Of a DNA stretch of 64,000 bases, positions 21,187 through 30,946 are shown piece after piece. Source of the stretch: an uncultured Pelagibacteraceae bacterium (GTDB lineage Bacteria; Pseudomonadota; Alphaproteobacteria; Pelagibacterales; Pelagibacteraceae); contig CACPLG010000003.1 in the NCBI GenBank assembly GCA_902634775.1, forward strand, positions 1-64,000, in the 5' to 3' direction. The notes beneath the pieces are model-generated. The model ran no database searches, was not told the DNA's origin, and saw only the letters and a program-made list of their open reading frames with translations. The position numbers and the translations under genes were made by a program. Position 1 is the stretch's first letter. The number at the start of each line of letters is the position of its first letter.

Positions 21187-21415
21187 AAAAGTATTAAGTG
21201 GAATTGTGGTGAGCGATAAACCAAATAAGACAATAACAGTTATGGTTGAGAGAAAATATCAGCATCCTGTTTTAAAAAAAGTAGTTAAAGTAAGAAAAAA
21301 ATTCAGTGCACATGATGAAAATAATAAATTTAAAAATGGAGATAAGGTGAAGATAATTGAATGTAGACCTTACTCGAAAACAAAAAAATTTGAAGTACTT
21401 GGGGAAAATAAATGA
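21179..21415 (+). CDS. rpsQ: 30S ribosomal protein S17
   Basis: S17 of 78 aa. The GTG at 21179 ([13 protein letters not shown]) is chosen because GGAAGG (21166-21171) stands seven bases upstream and the resulting start matches the family. A longer frame from TTG at 21164 would put this SD inside the gene. [18 protein letters not shown] and [15 protein letters not shown] are family motifs. It overlaps rpmC by eight bases. Confidence 0.95.
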   Translation: MPKKVLSGIVVSDKPNKTITVMVERKYQHPVLKKVVKVRKKFSAHDENNKFKNGDKVKIIECRPYSKTKKFEVLGENK

Positions 21416-21780
21416 TACAGGTTCAAACCGAGCTATTTGTAGCAGATAACACAGGTGCAAAAAAAATTGAGTGTATAAAAGTACTTGGAGGTTCAAAAAG
21501 AAGATACGCAAGCATTGGTGACACAATTGTTGTAGCTGTAAAGGAAGCTATTCCTAAAGGCAAAGTTAAAAAAGGTTCAGTTCACAAGGCTGTAGTTGTG
21601 AGAGTAAAAAAAGGAATTCACAGAGACGATGGATCAAAAGTTAGATTCGACAATAATGCAGCTGTCTTGACTGATGATAAAGGTGAACCTATTGGTACTA
21701 GAATTTTTGGACCAGTCACTAGAGAATTGAGAAGTAGGGGGCAAATGAAAATAATATCATTAGCTCCGGAGGTAATATAA
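21412..21780 (+). CDS. rplN: 50S ribosomal protein L14
   Basis: L14 of 122 aa. [18 protein letters not shown] at the N-terminus and [13 protein letters not shown] near the C-terminus are intact. It overlaps rpsQ by four bases (ATGA) and is followed at once by rplX. Confidence 0.99.
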   Translation: MIQVQTELFVADNTGAKKIECIKVLGGSKRRYASIGDTIVVAVKEAIPKGKVKKGSVHKAVVVRVKKGIHRDDGSKVRFDNNAAVLTDDKGEPIGTRIFGPVTRELRSRGQMKIISLAPEVI

Positions 21781-22023
21781 ATGATTAAGAAAGGCTCGAA
21801 TGTAAAAGTGCTTGTTGGAAAAGACAAAAACAAAACAGGTGAGATTATAGAATTAGATAGAAAGAGAAATAGAGCAAAAATTAAAGGGATAAACATGATA
21901 AAAAAACATCTTAAAACCACAAAAGAAAGAAAAGGTGGAATAGTTGATAAAGAAAATTTTGTTCATTTATCAAACCTAAAATTGGAACAAAAACAAGATA
22001 AAAAAAAGGTAGTTAAAAAATGA
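21781..22023 (+). CDS. rplX: 50S ribosomal protein L24
   Basis: L24 of 80 aa, slightly short for the family (about 100). It has a KOW motif ([20 protein letters not shown]) and [10 protein letters not shown]. The usual C-terminal segment is replaced by a short lysine-rich tail. It overlaps rplE by four bases. Confidence 0.93.
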   Translation: MIKKGSNVKVLVGKDKNKTGEIIELDRKRNRAKIKGINMIKKHLKTTKERKGGIVDKENFVHLSNLKLEQKQDKKKVVKK

Positions 22024-22574
22024 TACCAAGATTAAAAACTTTATATCAAAAGGAAGTTAAAACCATGCTTAAAGAGAAATATGGTTTTAAAAATCTCAAT
22101 ATGGCACCTAAATTTGAAAAAGTAGTTTTAAATATGGGTCTAGGGATAGATGGAAACGATTCAAAAATATTTAAATCTTGCGAAGAGGATTTAGCTAAAA
22201 TCGCAGGACAAAAACCAGTTTCAACAAAATTTAAAAAATCTATTTCAAATTTTAAAACACGTAAAGATACGAAAGCTGGACTTAAGGTTACTTTACGAAA
22301 AAATAAAATGTATGAATTTATAGATAGACTCGTAAACATTGCGCTTCCAAGAATAAAAGATTTTAGAGGACTTTCTTCAAAAGGTTTCGATAAGTTTGGT
22401 AATTTCACCTTTGGTGTGAAGGAGCATATAATATTTCCCGAAGTTAATTTTGACAAAGTAGATAAAATAAGAGGTTTAGATATTACAATAGTAATAAAAT
22501 CAAACTCTAAAGAGCATAGCTTAGAATTATTAAAGAAGTTTAATTTTCCATTTAGAGAAGAAAGGAGCAACTAA
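22020..22574 (+). CDS. rplE: 50S ribosomal protein L5
   Basis: L5 of 184 aa, part of the 5S rRNA complex. [27 protein letters not shown] and [11 protein letters not shown] are conserved, and the C-terminus ends with FPFREE. Overlaps with rplX and rpsN imply translational coupling. The S8 regulatory site known at this junction in E. coli would have to lie inside coding sequence. Confidence 0.98.
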   Translation: MIPRLKTLYQKEVKTMLKEKYGFKNLNMAPKFEKVVLNMGLGIDGNDSKIFKSCEEDLAKIAGQKPVSTKFKKSISNFKTRKDTKAGLKVTLRKNKMYEFIDRLVNIALPRIKDFRGLSSKGFDKFGNFTFGVKEHIIFPEVNFDKVDKIRGLDITIVIKSNSKEHSLELLKKFNFPFREERSN

Positions 22575-22879
22575 TGGCAAAACTTAGCTCAATAAATAAG
22601 AATAATAGGAGAAGAAAGTTATCAGACAGATTTTATGCAAAAAGAAAAAAACTAAAGCTGATTATAATGAACAAAAAATTACCTTTAGAAGAAAGGTTTA
22701 AAGCTCAACAAAAATTATCAAAATTGCCAAGAAATTCGGCTAAGACTAGAGTAAGAAATAGATGTGAAATTACAGGTAGACCTCATGGTGTTTACAGAAA
22801 ATTAAGAATATCAAGAATAGCTCTTAGACAACTAGGTCTGCAGGGTAAAATTCCAGGTATGATAAAATCAAGTTGGTAG
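22574..22879 (+). CDS. rpsN: 30S ribosomal protein S14 (zinc-independent type)
   Basis: S14 of 101 aa, the long form without the CxxC pairs. [21 protein letters not shown] and the C-terminal [17 protein letters not shown] are diagnostic. It overlaps rplE by one base. Confidence 0.97.
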   Translation: MAKLSSINKNNRRRKLSDRFYAKRKKLKLIIMNKKLPLEERFKAQQKLSKLPRNSAKTRVRNRCEITGRPHGVYRKLRISRIALRQLGLQGKIPGMIKSSW

Positions 22880-22892
22880 AAAGGGGAATTAT

Positions 22893-23288
22893 ATGAGTTT
22901 AACAGATCCAATAGGAGATATGCTAGCGAGGATAAAAAACTCGCAATTAAGAAATCATAAAAAAGTAGAAATGCCTTCATCAAATTTTAAGATGAAGATT
23001 GCAGATGTTTTAAAAAATGAAGGTTATATTAATGGGTTTAATGTTGATAAAAATGAAAACAAACAAGTTTTAGTTATTGATTTAAAATATAATTCAGGAT
23101 CTCCAGTAATAAGTGTAATCGAAAGAGTATCAAAACCGGGTAGAAGAGTTTTTTCAAGCGCACAAAGCTTACCAAAAATTAATAATGGTTTAGGAATTGC
23201 AATTATATCTACACCAAAAGGTGTCATGACTGATATAGATGCAAGAAAACAAAAAGTTGGTGGCGAAATAATTTGTAAGGTATTTTAA
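22893..23288 (+). CDS. rpsH: 30S ribosomal protein S8
   Basis: S8 of 131 aa. DPIGDMLARIKNSQLRNHK at the start and the C-terminal STPKGVMTDIDARKQKVGGE are conserved. AGAAAGGGG lies just ahead of the start as a strong SD, one of the clearest in the cluster. Confidence 0.98.
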   Translation: MSLTDPIGDMLARIKNSQLRNHKKVEMPSSNFKMKIADVLKNEGYINGFNVDKNENKQVLVIDLKYNSGSPVISVIERVSKPGRRVFSSAQSLPKINNGLGIAIISTPKGVMTDIDARKQKVGGEIICKVF

Positions 23289-23827
23289 TGTCTAAAATAG
23301 GTAAAATAAGTATTAATATTCCAGATAAAGTCAAAGTTGCTTTAGCAGGATCAGATATAAATATAGAAGGTCCTTTAGGTAAACAAAAGTTGAAAATTAA
23401 TTTAGAGATGTTCGATTTTAAAATCGATGATGGCAAAAATGTTTCAATTAAACCAAAGAAACTAGACGATGATACTAAAAGATTATGGGGCATGAACAGA
23501 AGTCTAATTAATAATGCAATAATAGGAACTAGTGTAGGTTTTGAAAAAATACTTGAACTTAGTGGTGTAGGTTACAGGGCAGCATTAAAGGGAAAGCAAT
23601 TAAATCTTCAACTTGGATTTAGTCATGATATTAATTTTGACATTCCTGAAGACGTTAAAATTTTAGTTGAAAAACAAACAACAATTAAAATATCAGGCGT
23701 TGATAAACAAAAAGTTGGAATGATTGCATCAAAGATTAAATCTTTTAGACCACCTGAGCCTTATAAAGGAAAAGGAATTAAAGAAAAAGGTCAATATATT
23801 TTAAGAAAAGAGGGAAAAAAGAAATAA
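23288..23827 (+). CDS. rplF: 50S ribosomal protein L6
   Basis: L6 of 179 aa. It starts [14 protein letters not shown], with the central [20 protein letters not shown] and the C-terminal [14 protein letters not shown]. It overlaps rpsH and rplR by one base each. Confidence 0.98.
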   Translation: MSKIGKISINIPDKVKVALAGSDINIEGPLGKQKLKINLEMFDFKIDDGKNVSIKPKKLDDDTKRLWGMNRSLINNAIIGTSVGFEKILELSGVGYRAALKGKQLNLQLGFSHDINFDIPEDVKILVEKQTTIKISGVDKQKVGMIASKIKSFRPPEPYKGKGIKEKGQYILRKEGKKK

Positions 23828-24183
23828 TGAAATTAAGCACTTTACAGAGAAAAAAGTTCAGAGTTCGAAATAAACTTAAGGGTAATTCTAAAAATGATCG
23901 TTTCAGATTAAGTATATCTAGAAGTTTAAAAAATATATCTGCACAAATTATTGATGATGCAAATAGCAAAACTATTTTGTCAGCTTCATCTAATGAAAAA
24001 GGTATGAAATCTACAAGCAAAATAAATAAAACTGAACTTTCAAAACTAGTTGCTGAGAAATTGGCTAAAAAAGCAGTAGAGAAAAATATCAAGAAAATTT
24101 ATTTTGATAGAGGTCAATTTAAGTACCACGGAAGAGTAAAGATTTTTGCTGAAACGTTAAGAAAAAACGGAATGGAATTTTAG
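23827..24183 (+). CDS. rplR: 50S ribosomal protein L18
   Basis: L18 of 118 aa, a 5S rRNA binder. It has the [18 protein letters not shown] core and the C-terminal [20 protein letters not shown]. One base separates it from rpsE. Confidence 0.97.
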   Translation: MKLSTLQRKKFRVRNKLKGNSKNDRFRLSISRSLKNISAQIIDDANSKTILSASSNEKGMKSTSKINKTELSKLVAEKLAKKAVEKNIKKIYFDRGQFKYHGRVKIFAETLRKNGMEF

Positions 24184-24184
24184 T

Positions 24185-24685
24185 ATGTCTAAAGAAAACG
24201 AATTTATAGAAAAACTTGTTCACGTAAACAGAATTACAAAAGTTGTTAAAGGTGGTAGAAGATTTGGTTTTTCTGCATTGGTAGTTGTTGGAAATCAAAG
24301 TGGAAAAATTGGTATTGCACATGCTAAATCTAAACAAGTTCCTGATGCTATTAAAAAAGCTAATGAAATGGCCAGAAGAAATTTAATTCAAATACCTTTA
24401 AGAGAGGGAAGAACTATTCATCATGATGTTTCTGGTAAAGATGGTGCTGGAAAAATCAAAATGAGAGCAGCACCAAAAGGAACAGGTATTATTGCTGGTG
24501 GACCTGTTAGAGCCGTATGTGAAGTGCTAGGAATAAAAGACATTGTTGCTAAATCTCTAGGTACTGCAAATCCCCACAATGTTATTAGAGCATGTCTTAA
24601 AGCTTTAAAGAAACAAAATTCACCAAAACAAATATCAATCATAAGAAATAAGAAAATTTCAGAAATTATAGAAAAAAGAGGATAA
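24185..24685 (+). CDS. rpsE: 30S ribosomal protein S5
   Basis: S5 of 166 aa. [18 protein letters not shown] is the double-stranded RNA-binding core, and [20 protein letters not shown] is the C-terminal signature. The stop codon overlaps the start of rplO, leaving no place for rpmD (L30), which normally lies between rpsE and rplO. Confidence 0.98.
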   Translation: MSKENEFIEKLVHVNRITKVVKGGRRFGFSALVVVGNQSGKIGIAHAKSKQVPDAIKKANEMARRNLIQIPLREGRTIHHDVSGKDGAGKIKMRAAPKGTGIIAGGPVRAVCEVLGIKDIVAKSLGTANPHNVIRACLKALKKQNSPKQISIIRNKKISEIIEKRG

Positions 24686-25140
24686 TGATGCTTAATAGTT
24701 TGACTAAATCAAAAACTAAAAAAATTAGAGTTGGAAGAGGTATTGGATCTGGTAAGGGAAAAACATCCGGAAGAGGTATTAAAGGTCAAAAATCAAGATC
24801 TGGTGTAGCAATTAAAAGTTTTGAAGGTGGACAAATGCCTTTATATAGAAGATTACCTAAAAGAGGTTTTAATTCATTAAATAAAAATAAAATAGGCAAA
24901 TTAAACTTAGGTGATTTACAACAGTTCATAGAGTCAAAAAGAATAAAATCCTCTGACAAAATAAATATAAAATATTTACAAAGTTCAAAAATTATAAAAA
25001 AAAAATATGAAAAAATAAAGATTCTTGGCCAGGGTGAAATCAAAGATAAATTAAACTTAGAGGTTCATTTTTTATCTAATTCAGCAAAAGAAAAACTTTC
25101 GAAGAACGGCTCAACAATTAAAATTTTAGAGAGCAAATAA
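24685..25140 (+). CDS. rplO: 50S ribosomal protein L15
   Basis: L15 of 151 aa. The glycine-rich N-terminus (RVGRGIGSGKGKTSGRGIKG) and FEGGQMPLYRRLPKRGF are diagnostic. Two ATGs stand in tandem (24685, 24688). A run of ten adenines (24996-25005) encodes lysines in the central region. It directly follows rpsE by a one-base overlap. Confidence 0.96.
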   Translation: MMLNSLTKSKTKKIRVGRGIGSGKGKTSGRGIKGQKSRSGVAIKSFEGGQMPLYRRLPKRGFNSLNKNKIGKLNLGDLQQFIESKRIKSSDKINIKYLQSSKIIKKKYEKIKILGQGEIKDKLNLEVHFLSNSAKEKLSKNGSTIKILESK

Positions 25141-25150
25141 GTAAAATAAT

Positions 25151-26431
25151 ATGAGTACAATAACACAAAACAACGATTTAAGAAATCGTATAGTTTTTAC
25201 TATATTCATTTTAGCAGTTTACAGGTTTGGAACATTTGTTCCTTTACCTGGTATAGATCCGGATCAGTTGAAGATTATGATGGAAGGAAATCAAAAAGGT
25301 TTACTAGGAATGTTCAATGTTTTTGCGGGCGGTGCCGTTAGTCGTATGGCAATTTTTGCTTTAGGAATAATGCCTTACATTTCATCTTCAATTATTGTTC
25401 AATTGCTCACAGGAGTTTCAGACTATTTTAAAAATCTAAAAAGCCAAGGGACAATTGGAAGACAAAAAATTACACAAATTACGAGATACGGAACAGTTCT
25501 TTTAGCAACAATTCAAGGTTATGGTTTGTCAGTTGGATTGGAGTCATCAGAAAATTTAGTCATTAATCCTGGTTTATTTTTCAAAGTTACAACTGTTACA
25601 ACTATCGTAGCTGGCACTATTTTTTTAATGTGGTTAGGTGAACAAATTACTCAAAGAGGAATAGGAAATGGAATTTCATTAATAATCTTTTCTGGTATTG
25701 TCGCAGAAATACCTAGGGCATTAGTTACAACTTTCGAGTTAGGTAGAACAGGCGCCATATCATCAATAATGATAATTTTTATTTTCATCCTGTTAATAGC
25801 TACCATAATGTTCATTGTTTTTATGGAAAGAGCTTTAAGGAAAATATTAATAAATTATCCCAAGAGACAAATGGGCAATAAGATGTATGGAGGAGATTCC
25901 TCTCATCTTCCTTTAAAAATAAATACAGCAGGAGTGATACCAGCAATATTTGCTTCAGCTATATTGCTGTTACCTGCCACACTTACAAATTTTAATATTA
26001 CTGAGAATGACAATGTATCAACTTTTTTATCTTTCTTCTCACAAGGTCAGCCTCTGTATATGATTTTATATGCCTCTGGAATAATATTTTTCACTTTCTT
26101 TTACACTTCACTTGTATTCAATCCAGATGAAACTGCTGAGAATTTAAGAAAATATGGTGGTTTTGTTCCAGGGATTAGACCAGGAGAAAGTACTGCAAGA
26201 TACATAGAAGAAATTCTAACAAGACTTACAACTATTGGGGCATTATATTTAACATTAGTCTGTTTAATGCCAGAATTTTTAATAGCAAACTATCCCATAC
26301 CTTTTTATTTAGGTGGTGCTTCAGTCTTAATTGTCGTAGTCGTAGCAATTGATACGGTAACCCAAATCCAGACTAGATTAATGAGTGCACAATACGAACA
26401 ACTTATTAAAAAAACTAAATTTGGAAGATAG
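25151..26431 (+). CDS. secY: Preprotein translocase subunit SecY
   Basis: SecY of 426 aa, the channel subunit, with about ten membrane helices. LGIMPYISSSIIVQLL marks TM2, GIGNGISLIIFSGIV the middle region, and FVPGIRPGESTARYIEEIL the cytosolic loop before TM9 that contacts SecA and the ribosome. It closes the spc cluster, with SecE encoded upstream at 2334. Confidence 0.98.
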   Translation: MSTITQNNDLRNRIVFTIFILAVYRFGTFVPLPGIDPDQLKIMMEGNQKGLLGMFNVFAGGAVSRMAIFALGIMPYISSSIIVQLLTGVSDYFKNLKSQGTIGRQKITQITRYGTVLLATIQGYGLSVGLESSENLVINPGLFFKVTTVTTIVAGTIFLMWLGEQITQRGIGNGISLIIFSGIVAEIPRALVTTFELGRTGAISSIMIIFIFILLIATIMFIVFMERALRKILINYPKRQMGNKMYGGDSSHLPLKINTAGVIPAIFASAILLLPATLTNFNITENDNVSTFLSFFSQGQPLYMILYASGIIFFTFFYTSLVFNPDETAENLRKYGGFVPGIRPGESTARYIEEILTRLTTIGALYLTLVCLMPEFLIANYPIPFYLGGASVLIVVVVAIDTVTQIQTRLMSAQYEQLIKKTKFGR

Positions 26432-26433
26432 TA

Positions 26434-26997
26434 GTGAATATAATCTTATTTGGTCCTCCAGGCGCAGGTAAAGGTACTCAAGCAAAATTTCTTGTCAAAA
26501 TATTAGATAATTTTCAAATTTCAACAGGAGATATGTTAAGGGATGAAATCAAAAAAGATACAGAAATTGGTAAGAAAATTATAAGTTATATGAATGAAGG
26601 AAAATTTGTTGACGATAAAATTGTTAATAGTCTTATGAAAAAAGTAGTTTTCGATAACTCAAAAAAAAGTAAATTAATTTTTGATGGTTATCCTAGAACT
26701 ATTGAACAAGCAAAAAATTTAGATTTATTATTAACAGAGTCTAAACAACAAATTGATTTTATTTTTTTTTTAAACGTGAATAAAGAAACTATAATTAAAA
26801 GAATTGAAAAAAGAAAAGTTGAGGAAAAAAGAGGTGATGATGATCTAGACACAATTCTTAAAAGATATGACACTTATTTAAAAACAACCTCCCCAGTATT
26901 AGATTATTATTCATCTAAACAAAACTTTTATAAGCTTGATGGAAACCTAGAAATTGATCAAATAAACAAGCAAATCAAGGGCTTTTTAAAGTTATAA
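26434..26997 (+). CDS. adk: Adenylate kinase (short-LID form)
   Basis: Adenylate kinase of 187 aa starting at GTG (26434), with the P-loop GPPGAGKGTQ at residues 7-16, STGDMLR in the AMP-binding region and FDGYPRT near residues 82-88. The LID between RIEKRK and DDLDTILKRY is only about ten residues, so the zinc or large LID of longer enzymes is absent. It interconverts ATP, ADP and AMP. It lies two bases after secY, a common bacterial arrangement. Confidence 0.97.
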   Translation: MNIILFGPPGAGKGTQAKFLVKILDNFQISTGDMLRDEIKKDTEIGKKIISYMNEGKFVDDKIVNSLMKKVVFDNSKKSKLIFDGYPRTIEQAKNLDLLLTESKQQIDFIFFLNVNKETIIKRIEKRKVEEKRGDDDLDTILKRYDTYLKTTSPVLDYYSSKQNFYKLDGNLEIDQINKQIKGFLKL

Positions 26998-27001
26998 AAA
27001 G

Positions 27002-27029
27002 TTGACTTTAAATTTTCATCTTATATAAA
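27002..27029 (+). promoter_or_regulatory. Candidate promoter upstream of rpsM (alpha operon)
   Basis: TTGACT (27002-27007), 16 bases, then TATAAA (27024-27029) in the 54-base adk-rpsM gap. Transcription would start about 15 bases before the rpsM ATG, leaving a very short leader, too short for the S4-binding pseudoknot of E. coli. Confidence 0.6.
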
Positions 27030-27051
27030 AGGCTAAATTTTATCTCAAATT

Positions 27052-27435
27052 ATGGCTCGAATTGCAGGTGTAAATATCCCACAGAATAAAATCGTCCAAA
27101 TAGGACTTACATATATTTATGGTATCGGTAATAAGTTTTCTAAACAAATCTGTAAGGAATTAGAAATACCAAAATCAAAAAGAGTGAATGAACTAACCGA
27201 CGACCAAATTCTAAAAATTAGAGAGTATATCGATCAGCATTTTTCAGTTGAAGGAGATTTGAGAAGAGAAAATTCAATGAGCATAAAAAGATTAATTGAT
27301 CTCGCTTGTTACAGAGGTTTTCGACATAAAAAAAAATTACCTGTAAGAGGACAAAGGACTAGATGTAATGCAAGAACAAGAAAAGGTAAGGCAATTGCTA
27401 TAGCAGGTAAAAAATTAACACCATTAAAGAAATAG
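27052..27435 (+). CDS. rpsM: 30S ribosomal protein S13
   Basis: S13 of 127 aa. [23 protein letters not shown] is conserved over the start (quoted in part: ARIAGVNIP), and the C-terminus has [14 protein letters not shown]. No SD is obvious ahead of the ATG. It heads the alpha operon rpsM-rpsK-rpoA-rplQ. Confidence 0.97.
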   Translation: MARIAGVNIPQNKIVQIGLTYIYGIGNKFSKQICKELEIPKSKRVNELTDDQILKIREYIDQHFSVEGDLRRENSMSIKRLIDLACYRGFRHKKKLPVRGQRTRCNARTRKGKAIAIAGKKLTPLKK

Positions 27436-27441
27436 TTTAAA

Positions 27442-27888
27442 ATGGCTGACAAGAAAAAAGTAGAAAAAAAAGTTGACGAAAAATCAGATGTAAAATCGGT
27501 AAAAAAAAGTTCTTATTCTAAAAAGAAAAAAGTTAAAAAGAATATTGTAAATGGTATAGCCTATGTTCAGTCAACATTTAATAATACAATTGTATCAATA
27601 GCTGATACTCAAGGTAACGTTGTATCCTGGGCGTCTGCTGGACAAAAAGGTTTTAAAGGTTCTAGAAAATCAACACCCTATGCAGCACAGATAGCAGCTG
27701 ATTCAGCCGCATCGAAAGCTTTAGAATACGGTATGAAAACTTTAACTGTTGAAATCAAAGGACCAGGTTCAGGAAGAGAAACTGCTTTGCGTGCATTGCA
27801 AGCAAGAGGTTTTAAAATTTTGTCAATCAAAGACACAACACCAATGCCTCATAATGGAACAAGACCACCAAAGAAAAGGAGAGTTTAA
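27442..27888 (+). CDS. rpsK: 30S ribosomal protein S11 with lysine-rich N-terminal extension
   Basis: S11 of 148 aa; the normal domain starts near residue 34 ([20 protein letters not shown]). [13 protein letters not shown] and [16 protein letters not shown] are the conserved end. The first 30 or so residues are almost wholly Lys, Glu, Asp, Ser and Val, about 20 more than usual, probably disordered. Confidence 0.97.
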   Translation: MADKKKVEKKVDEKSDVKSVKKSSYSKKKKVKKNIVNGIAYVQSTFNNTIVSIADTQGNVVSWASAGQKGFKGSRKSTPYAAQIAADSAASKALEYGMKTLTVEIKGPGSGRETALRALQARGFKILSIKDTTPMPHNGTRPPKKRRV

Positions 27889-28916
27889 TGGAAACGGCTA
27901 ATGTAAATTTAAAAAATTGGAAATCATTAATTAAACCGGGAAAGTTAGATATTAATTTAAATGATGATAAATCATATGCTAAAATTGTAGCTGAACCACT
28001 TGAAAAAGGTTATGGTTTAACTTTAGGAAACTCACTAAGAAGAATTTTATTGTCTTCAATTAGAGGTACTGCTGTGACAGCAATTCAAATTGATGGAGTA
28101 CTTCATGAATTTACTTCTATTAAAGGTGTTAGAGAAGATGTGACTGATATTGTTCTTAATGTTAAATCTTTAGCATTAAAAAGTACCTCTGAGGGTCCAA
28201 AAAAATTAATATTAGATGCAAAAGGCCCGGGAGTAATTAAAGCATCTGATATAACAAAAATTAATGAAATAGAAATTTTAAATCCGGACTTGGTAATTTG
28301 TAATTTAGATGAAAATACAAATTTTCATATGGAGATGACGATAGGTAATGGAAAAGGTTATGTCCCCGCAGAACTTAATAAACCAGATGAACCACCTTTA
28401 GGCCTTATACCTATTGACTCACTTTTTAGTCCAGTTAAAAAAGTTTCTTATTCTGTGAGCACTGCTCGTGAAGGTAAAGCTTTGGATTATGACAAACTAA
28501 CAATGGAAATAGAAACCAATGGTTCTATCTCTGCAGAGGATGCGTTAGCGTACTCAGCTAGGATTTTTCAAGATCAATTAGGAATGTTTGTTAATTTTGA
28601 TGAACCACAAGAAGTTACTATAACTGAAAAACCGAGTGAACCAGAATTCAACAAAAACTTATTGAGAAAAGTTGATGAATTAGAGCTTTCTGTAAGGTCT
28701 ATGAACTGTCTTAAAAATGATAATATTATTTATATTGGTGATTTAGTTCAAAAGTCAGAAGGTGAAATGTTAAGAACACCAAATTTTGGAAGAAAATCTC
28801 TTAATGAAATAAAAGAAGTTTTAAACGGTATGTCATTATATCTAGGTATGGAAATACCTAATTGGCCTCCAGACAATATAGCAGAATTATCTAAAAAGTT
28901 TGAGGAAAGTTTTTAA
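27888..28916 (+). CDS. rpoA: DNA-directed RNA polymerase subunit alpha
   Basis: Alpha subunit of 342 aa. The N-terminal dimerisation domain has [20 protein letters not shown], and the C-terminal DNA/activator-binding domain (from about residue 255) has [17 protein letters not shown]. Overlaps rpsK by one base and is two bases ahead of rplQ. Confidence 0.99.
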   Translation: METANVNLKNWKSLIKPGKLDINLNDDKSYAKIVAEPLEKGYGLTLGNSLRRILLSSIRGTAVTAIQIDGVLHEFTSIKGVREDVTDIVLNVKSLALKSTSEGPKKLILDAKGPGVIKASDITKINEIEILNPDLVICNLDENTNFHMEMTIGNGKGYVPAELNKPDEPPLGLIPIDSLFSPVKKVSYSVSTAREGKALDYDKLTMEIETNGSISAEDALAYSARIFQDQLGMFVNFDEPQEVTITEKPSEPEFNKNLLRKVDELELSVRSMNCLKNDNIIYIGDLVQKSEGEMLRTPNFGRKSLNEIKEVLNGMSLYLGMEIPNWPPDNIAELSKKFEESF

Positions 28917-28918
28917 TA

Positions 28919-29359
28919 ATGAGACATAGATTTGGTTATAAAAAACTTAATAGAACTTCTGAGCATAGAAAAGCCTTAATTAAAAATATGCTAAATAATT
29001 TGATTAAATACGAGCAAATAATTACTACCTTACCTAAAGCAAAAGTACTAAAGCCACAAGCTGATAAAATTATAACCTTAGGCAAGAAAAAAAATCTTCA
29101 AAATACTAAGAGATTAGTATCTAAACTTCAGGATAAAACTAATGCAAATAAAGTTATAAAAACTTTATCTAAAAGATATGAAAAAAGATCTGGAGGATAC
29201 ACTAGAATTGTAAAAGCTGGATTTAGATATGGTGATAATGCGCCATTAGCTGTTATAGAATTTGTAGATAGAGACGTTGAAGCAAAAAGAAAATTTAAGA
29301 AAAAGAAATCACAAGATAAACCTGCCAAGACAGAGGAAAAAAAATCAGCTACAGCATAA
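28919..29359 (+). CDS. rplQ: 50S ribosomal protein L17
   Basis: L17 of 146 aa. MRHRFGYKKLNRTSEHRKAL is the family start, and GGYTRIVKAGFRYGDNAPLA is the core signature. A Lys/Glu/Ala-rich tail of about 25 residues extends the C-terminus. It ends the alpha operon. Confidence 0.98.
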   Translation: MRHRFGYKKLNRTSEHRKALIKNMLNNLIKYEQIITTLPKAKVLKPQADKIITLGKKKNLQNTKRLVSKLQDKTNANKVIKTLSKRYEKRSGGYTRIVKAGFRYGDNAPLAVIEFVDRDVEAKRKFKKKKSQDKPAKTEEKKSATA

Positions 29360-29366
29360 TTAGATA

Positions 29367-30284
29367 ATGAATAAGTCCTACATTATTAAGGAAATTTATT
29401 CAGGTATGCGTATTGATAGATGGATAAAAAATAACATAGCTGCTCTACCACAATCATTAATCGAAAGATCTTTAAGAAAAGGTAAAATTAAAGTTAATAT
29501 TAAAAAAGTAAATAGTTCCTATAAATTAAAAACTGGAGATAAAATTAAGTTTTTTAATTTCACATTTGAAGTTAACAAAAGTAAGGAAACATACAAAAAA
29601 TTTTCTCCATCTTCTAAACTTTTAAAAATTCATGAGAATAGAATATTGGAGAATAATGATGACTTTATCGTAATAGACAAAAGTCCAGGTGTGCCAGTTC
29701 AAGGTGGAACAAAATCTAAAAAAAACTTAATTGATATACTTGCATCTAGTGAATTCTTTAAAGATACAAAGCCATTCCCAGTTCATAGATTAGATAAGGA
29801 AACATCAGGTATAATGATAATTTCTAAAAATCATAATTCAGCAAGATTATTAACTACCTTATTTAGATTGAGAAAAATTCATAAAACTTATTTAGCTGTA
29901 TGTCACGGTCAGATAAGTAAAAAAAAGGGCGAATTAAAAAATGAACTTATAACATTTGAAAATGATAAAAAAAAAATTGAGAAAGCAATAACTTACTATA
30001 AAGTACTTTCTGAATCAAACACAACTTCATTTCTTGAGCTTAAGCCAGTAACAGGAAGAAAACACCAGTTAAGAAAACAGCTAGCTTTAATTAATAATCC
30101 AATTGTAGGAGATAAAAAATATATTTTATCAAATAAAAAAATTAAAAGTGATAAAGAACTTATGTTGCATGCTTACTCTTTGAAATTTTATATTAATAAT
30201 AAAAAATTCTTTTATAAAGCAAATCCACCCGTAGCATTTAACAAGTATTTAAATAAAAAAAAACTTAATATTTTAAATTCTTAA
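29367..30284 (+). CDS. rluC: RluC/RluD-type 23S rRNA pseudouridine synthase
   Basis: A 305-aa RluA-family pseudouridine synthase. An S4-like RNA-binding domain occupies about residues 10-70 (RIDRWIKNN, RKGKIKVN). The catalytic motif VHRLDKETSGIMIISK holds the nucleophilic aspartate near residue 143, and TGRKHQLRKQL is the second family motif. It follows rplQ by seven bases and is likely co-transcribed with the alpha operon. The 3' end overlaps the convergent lipB by 20 bases. RluC rather than RluD is a tentative choice. Confidence 0.85.
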   Translation: MNKSYIIKEIYSGMRIDRWIKNNIAALPQSLIERSLRKGKIKVNIKKVNSSYKLKTGDKIKFFNFTFEVNKSKETYKKFSPSSKLLKIHENRILENNDDFIVIDKSPGVPVQGGTKSKKNLIDILASSEFFKDTKPFPVHRLDKETSGIMIISKNHNSARLLTTLFRLRKIHKTYLAVCHGQISKKKGELKNELITFENDKKKIEKAITYYKVLSESNTTSFLELKPVTGRKHQLRKQLALINNPIVGDKKYILSNKKIKSDKELMLHAYSLKFYINNKKFFYKANPPVAFNKYLNKKKLNILNS

Positions 30285-30879
30285 TAAGATTTTCTCTGAG
30301 TCTATTAATTATTTTATCTTTTGAGACTTTTTTAAAATCATAAATCTTGGAAATACCTTTATCAGAAATGCCACATGGAACTATCTTTTTATAATTATCC
30401 AAATTGTTAGATAGATTTAACGAAAATCCATGAAACGCAATCCATTTTTTTATACGAAAACCTATTGCTGCAATTTTTTTTTCTTTTTTTTTATCCAAAA
30501 CCCAAATACCTATATTTTTTCTATCACTGAAAGATCTAATTTTAAAATCTTTTAAAGTTTGAATAATAGAATTTTCAATTACTGTTATAAATTTTCTTAT
30601 GTCTTTTTTTCTCTTAGAGATATCTATCACAAAGTAGCAGATCAATTGTCCCGGACCGTGCCATGTTATTTTGCCGCCTCTATTAGTTTTAACTATTTTT
30701 ACATTTTTATCTAAAACATCTTTTTGGTTAAAGTTTACACCACATGTATAAACAGATTTGTGTTCTAAAAACCAAATTAATTCTTCATTTCTTTTCTGAG
30801 AAACTTGATGAACCCTTTCATCGAGATATTCAATAGCTTCTTCATATTTTACTGGTTTTTTTGATATTTTGATCTCCAT
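30265..30879 (-). CDS. lipB: Lipoyl(octanoyl) transferase LipB
   Basis: LipB of 204 aa, which transfers octanoate from acyl carrier protein to lipoyl domains of pyruvate and 2-oxoglutarate dehydrogenase and GcvH. RGGKITWHGPGQLICYFVID is the substrate-binding motif. The catalytic lysine and cysteine motifs appear as KKWIAFHGFSLNL and IVPCGISDKGIS. Divergent from mgtE and convergent with the pseudouridine synthase. Confidence 0.96.
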   Translation of the reverse strand: MEIKISKKPVKYEEAIEYLDERVHQVSQKRNEELIWFLEHKSVYTCGVNFNQKDVLDKNVKIVKTNRGGKITWHGPGQLICYFVIDISKRKKDIRKFITVIENSIIQTLKDFKIRSFSDRKNIGIWVLDKKKEKKIAAIGFRIKKWIAFHGFSLNLSNNLDNYKKIVPCGISDKGISKIYDFKKVSKDKIINRLRENLIKNLKY

Positions 30880-30946
30880 AAGAATTTAAAAATTGTATTA
30901 TATTTAATTTGTATTAATAGTTCTAATAATTTTTATAGGATTTAAA

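Noticed and set aside
22046..22570. 174-codon minus-strand frame opposite rplE
   Set aside because: Shadow of L5; the sense frame is fully conserved.
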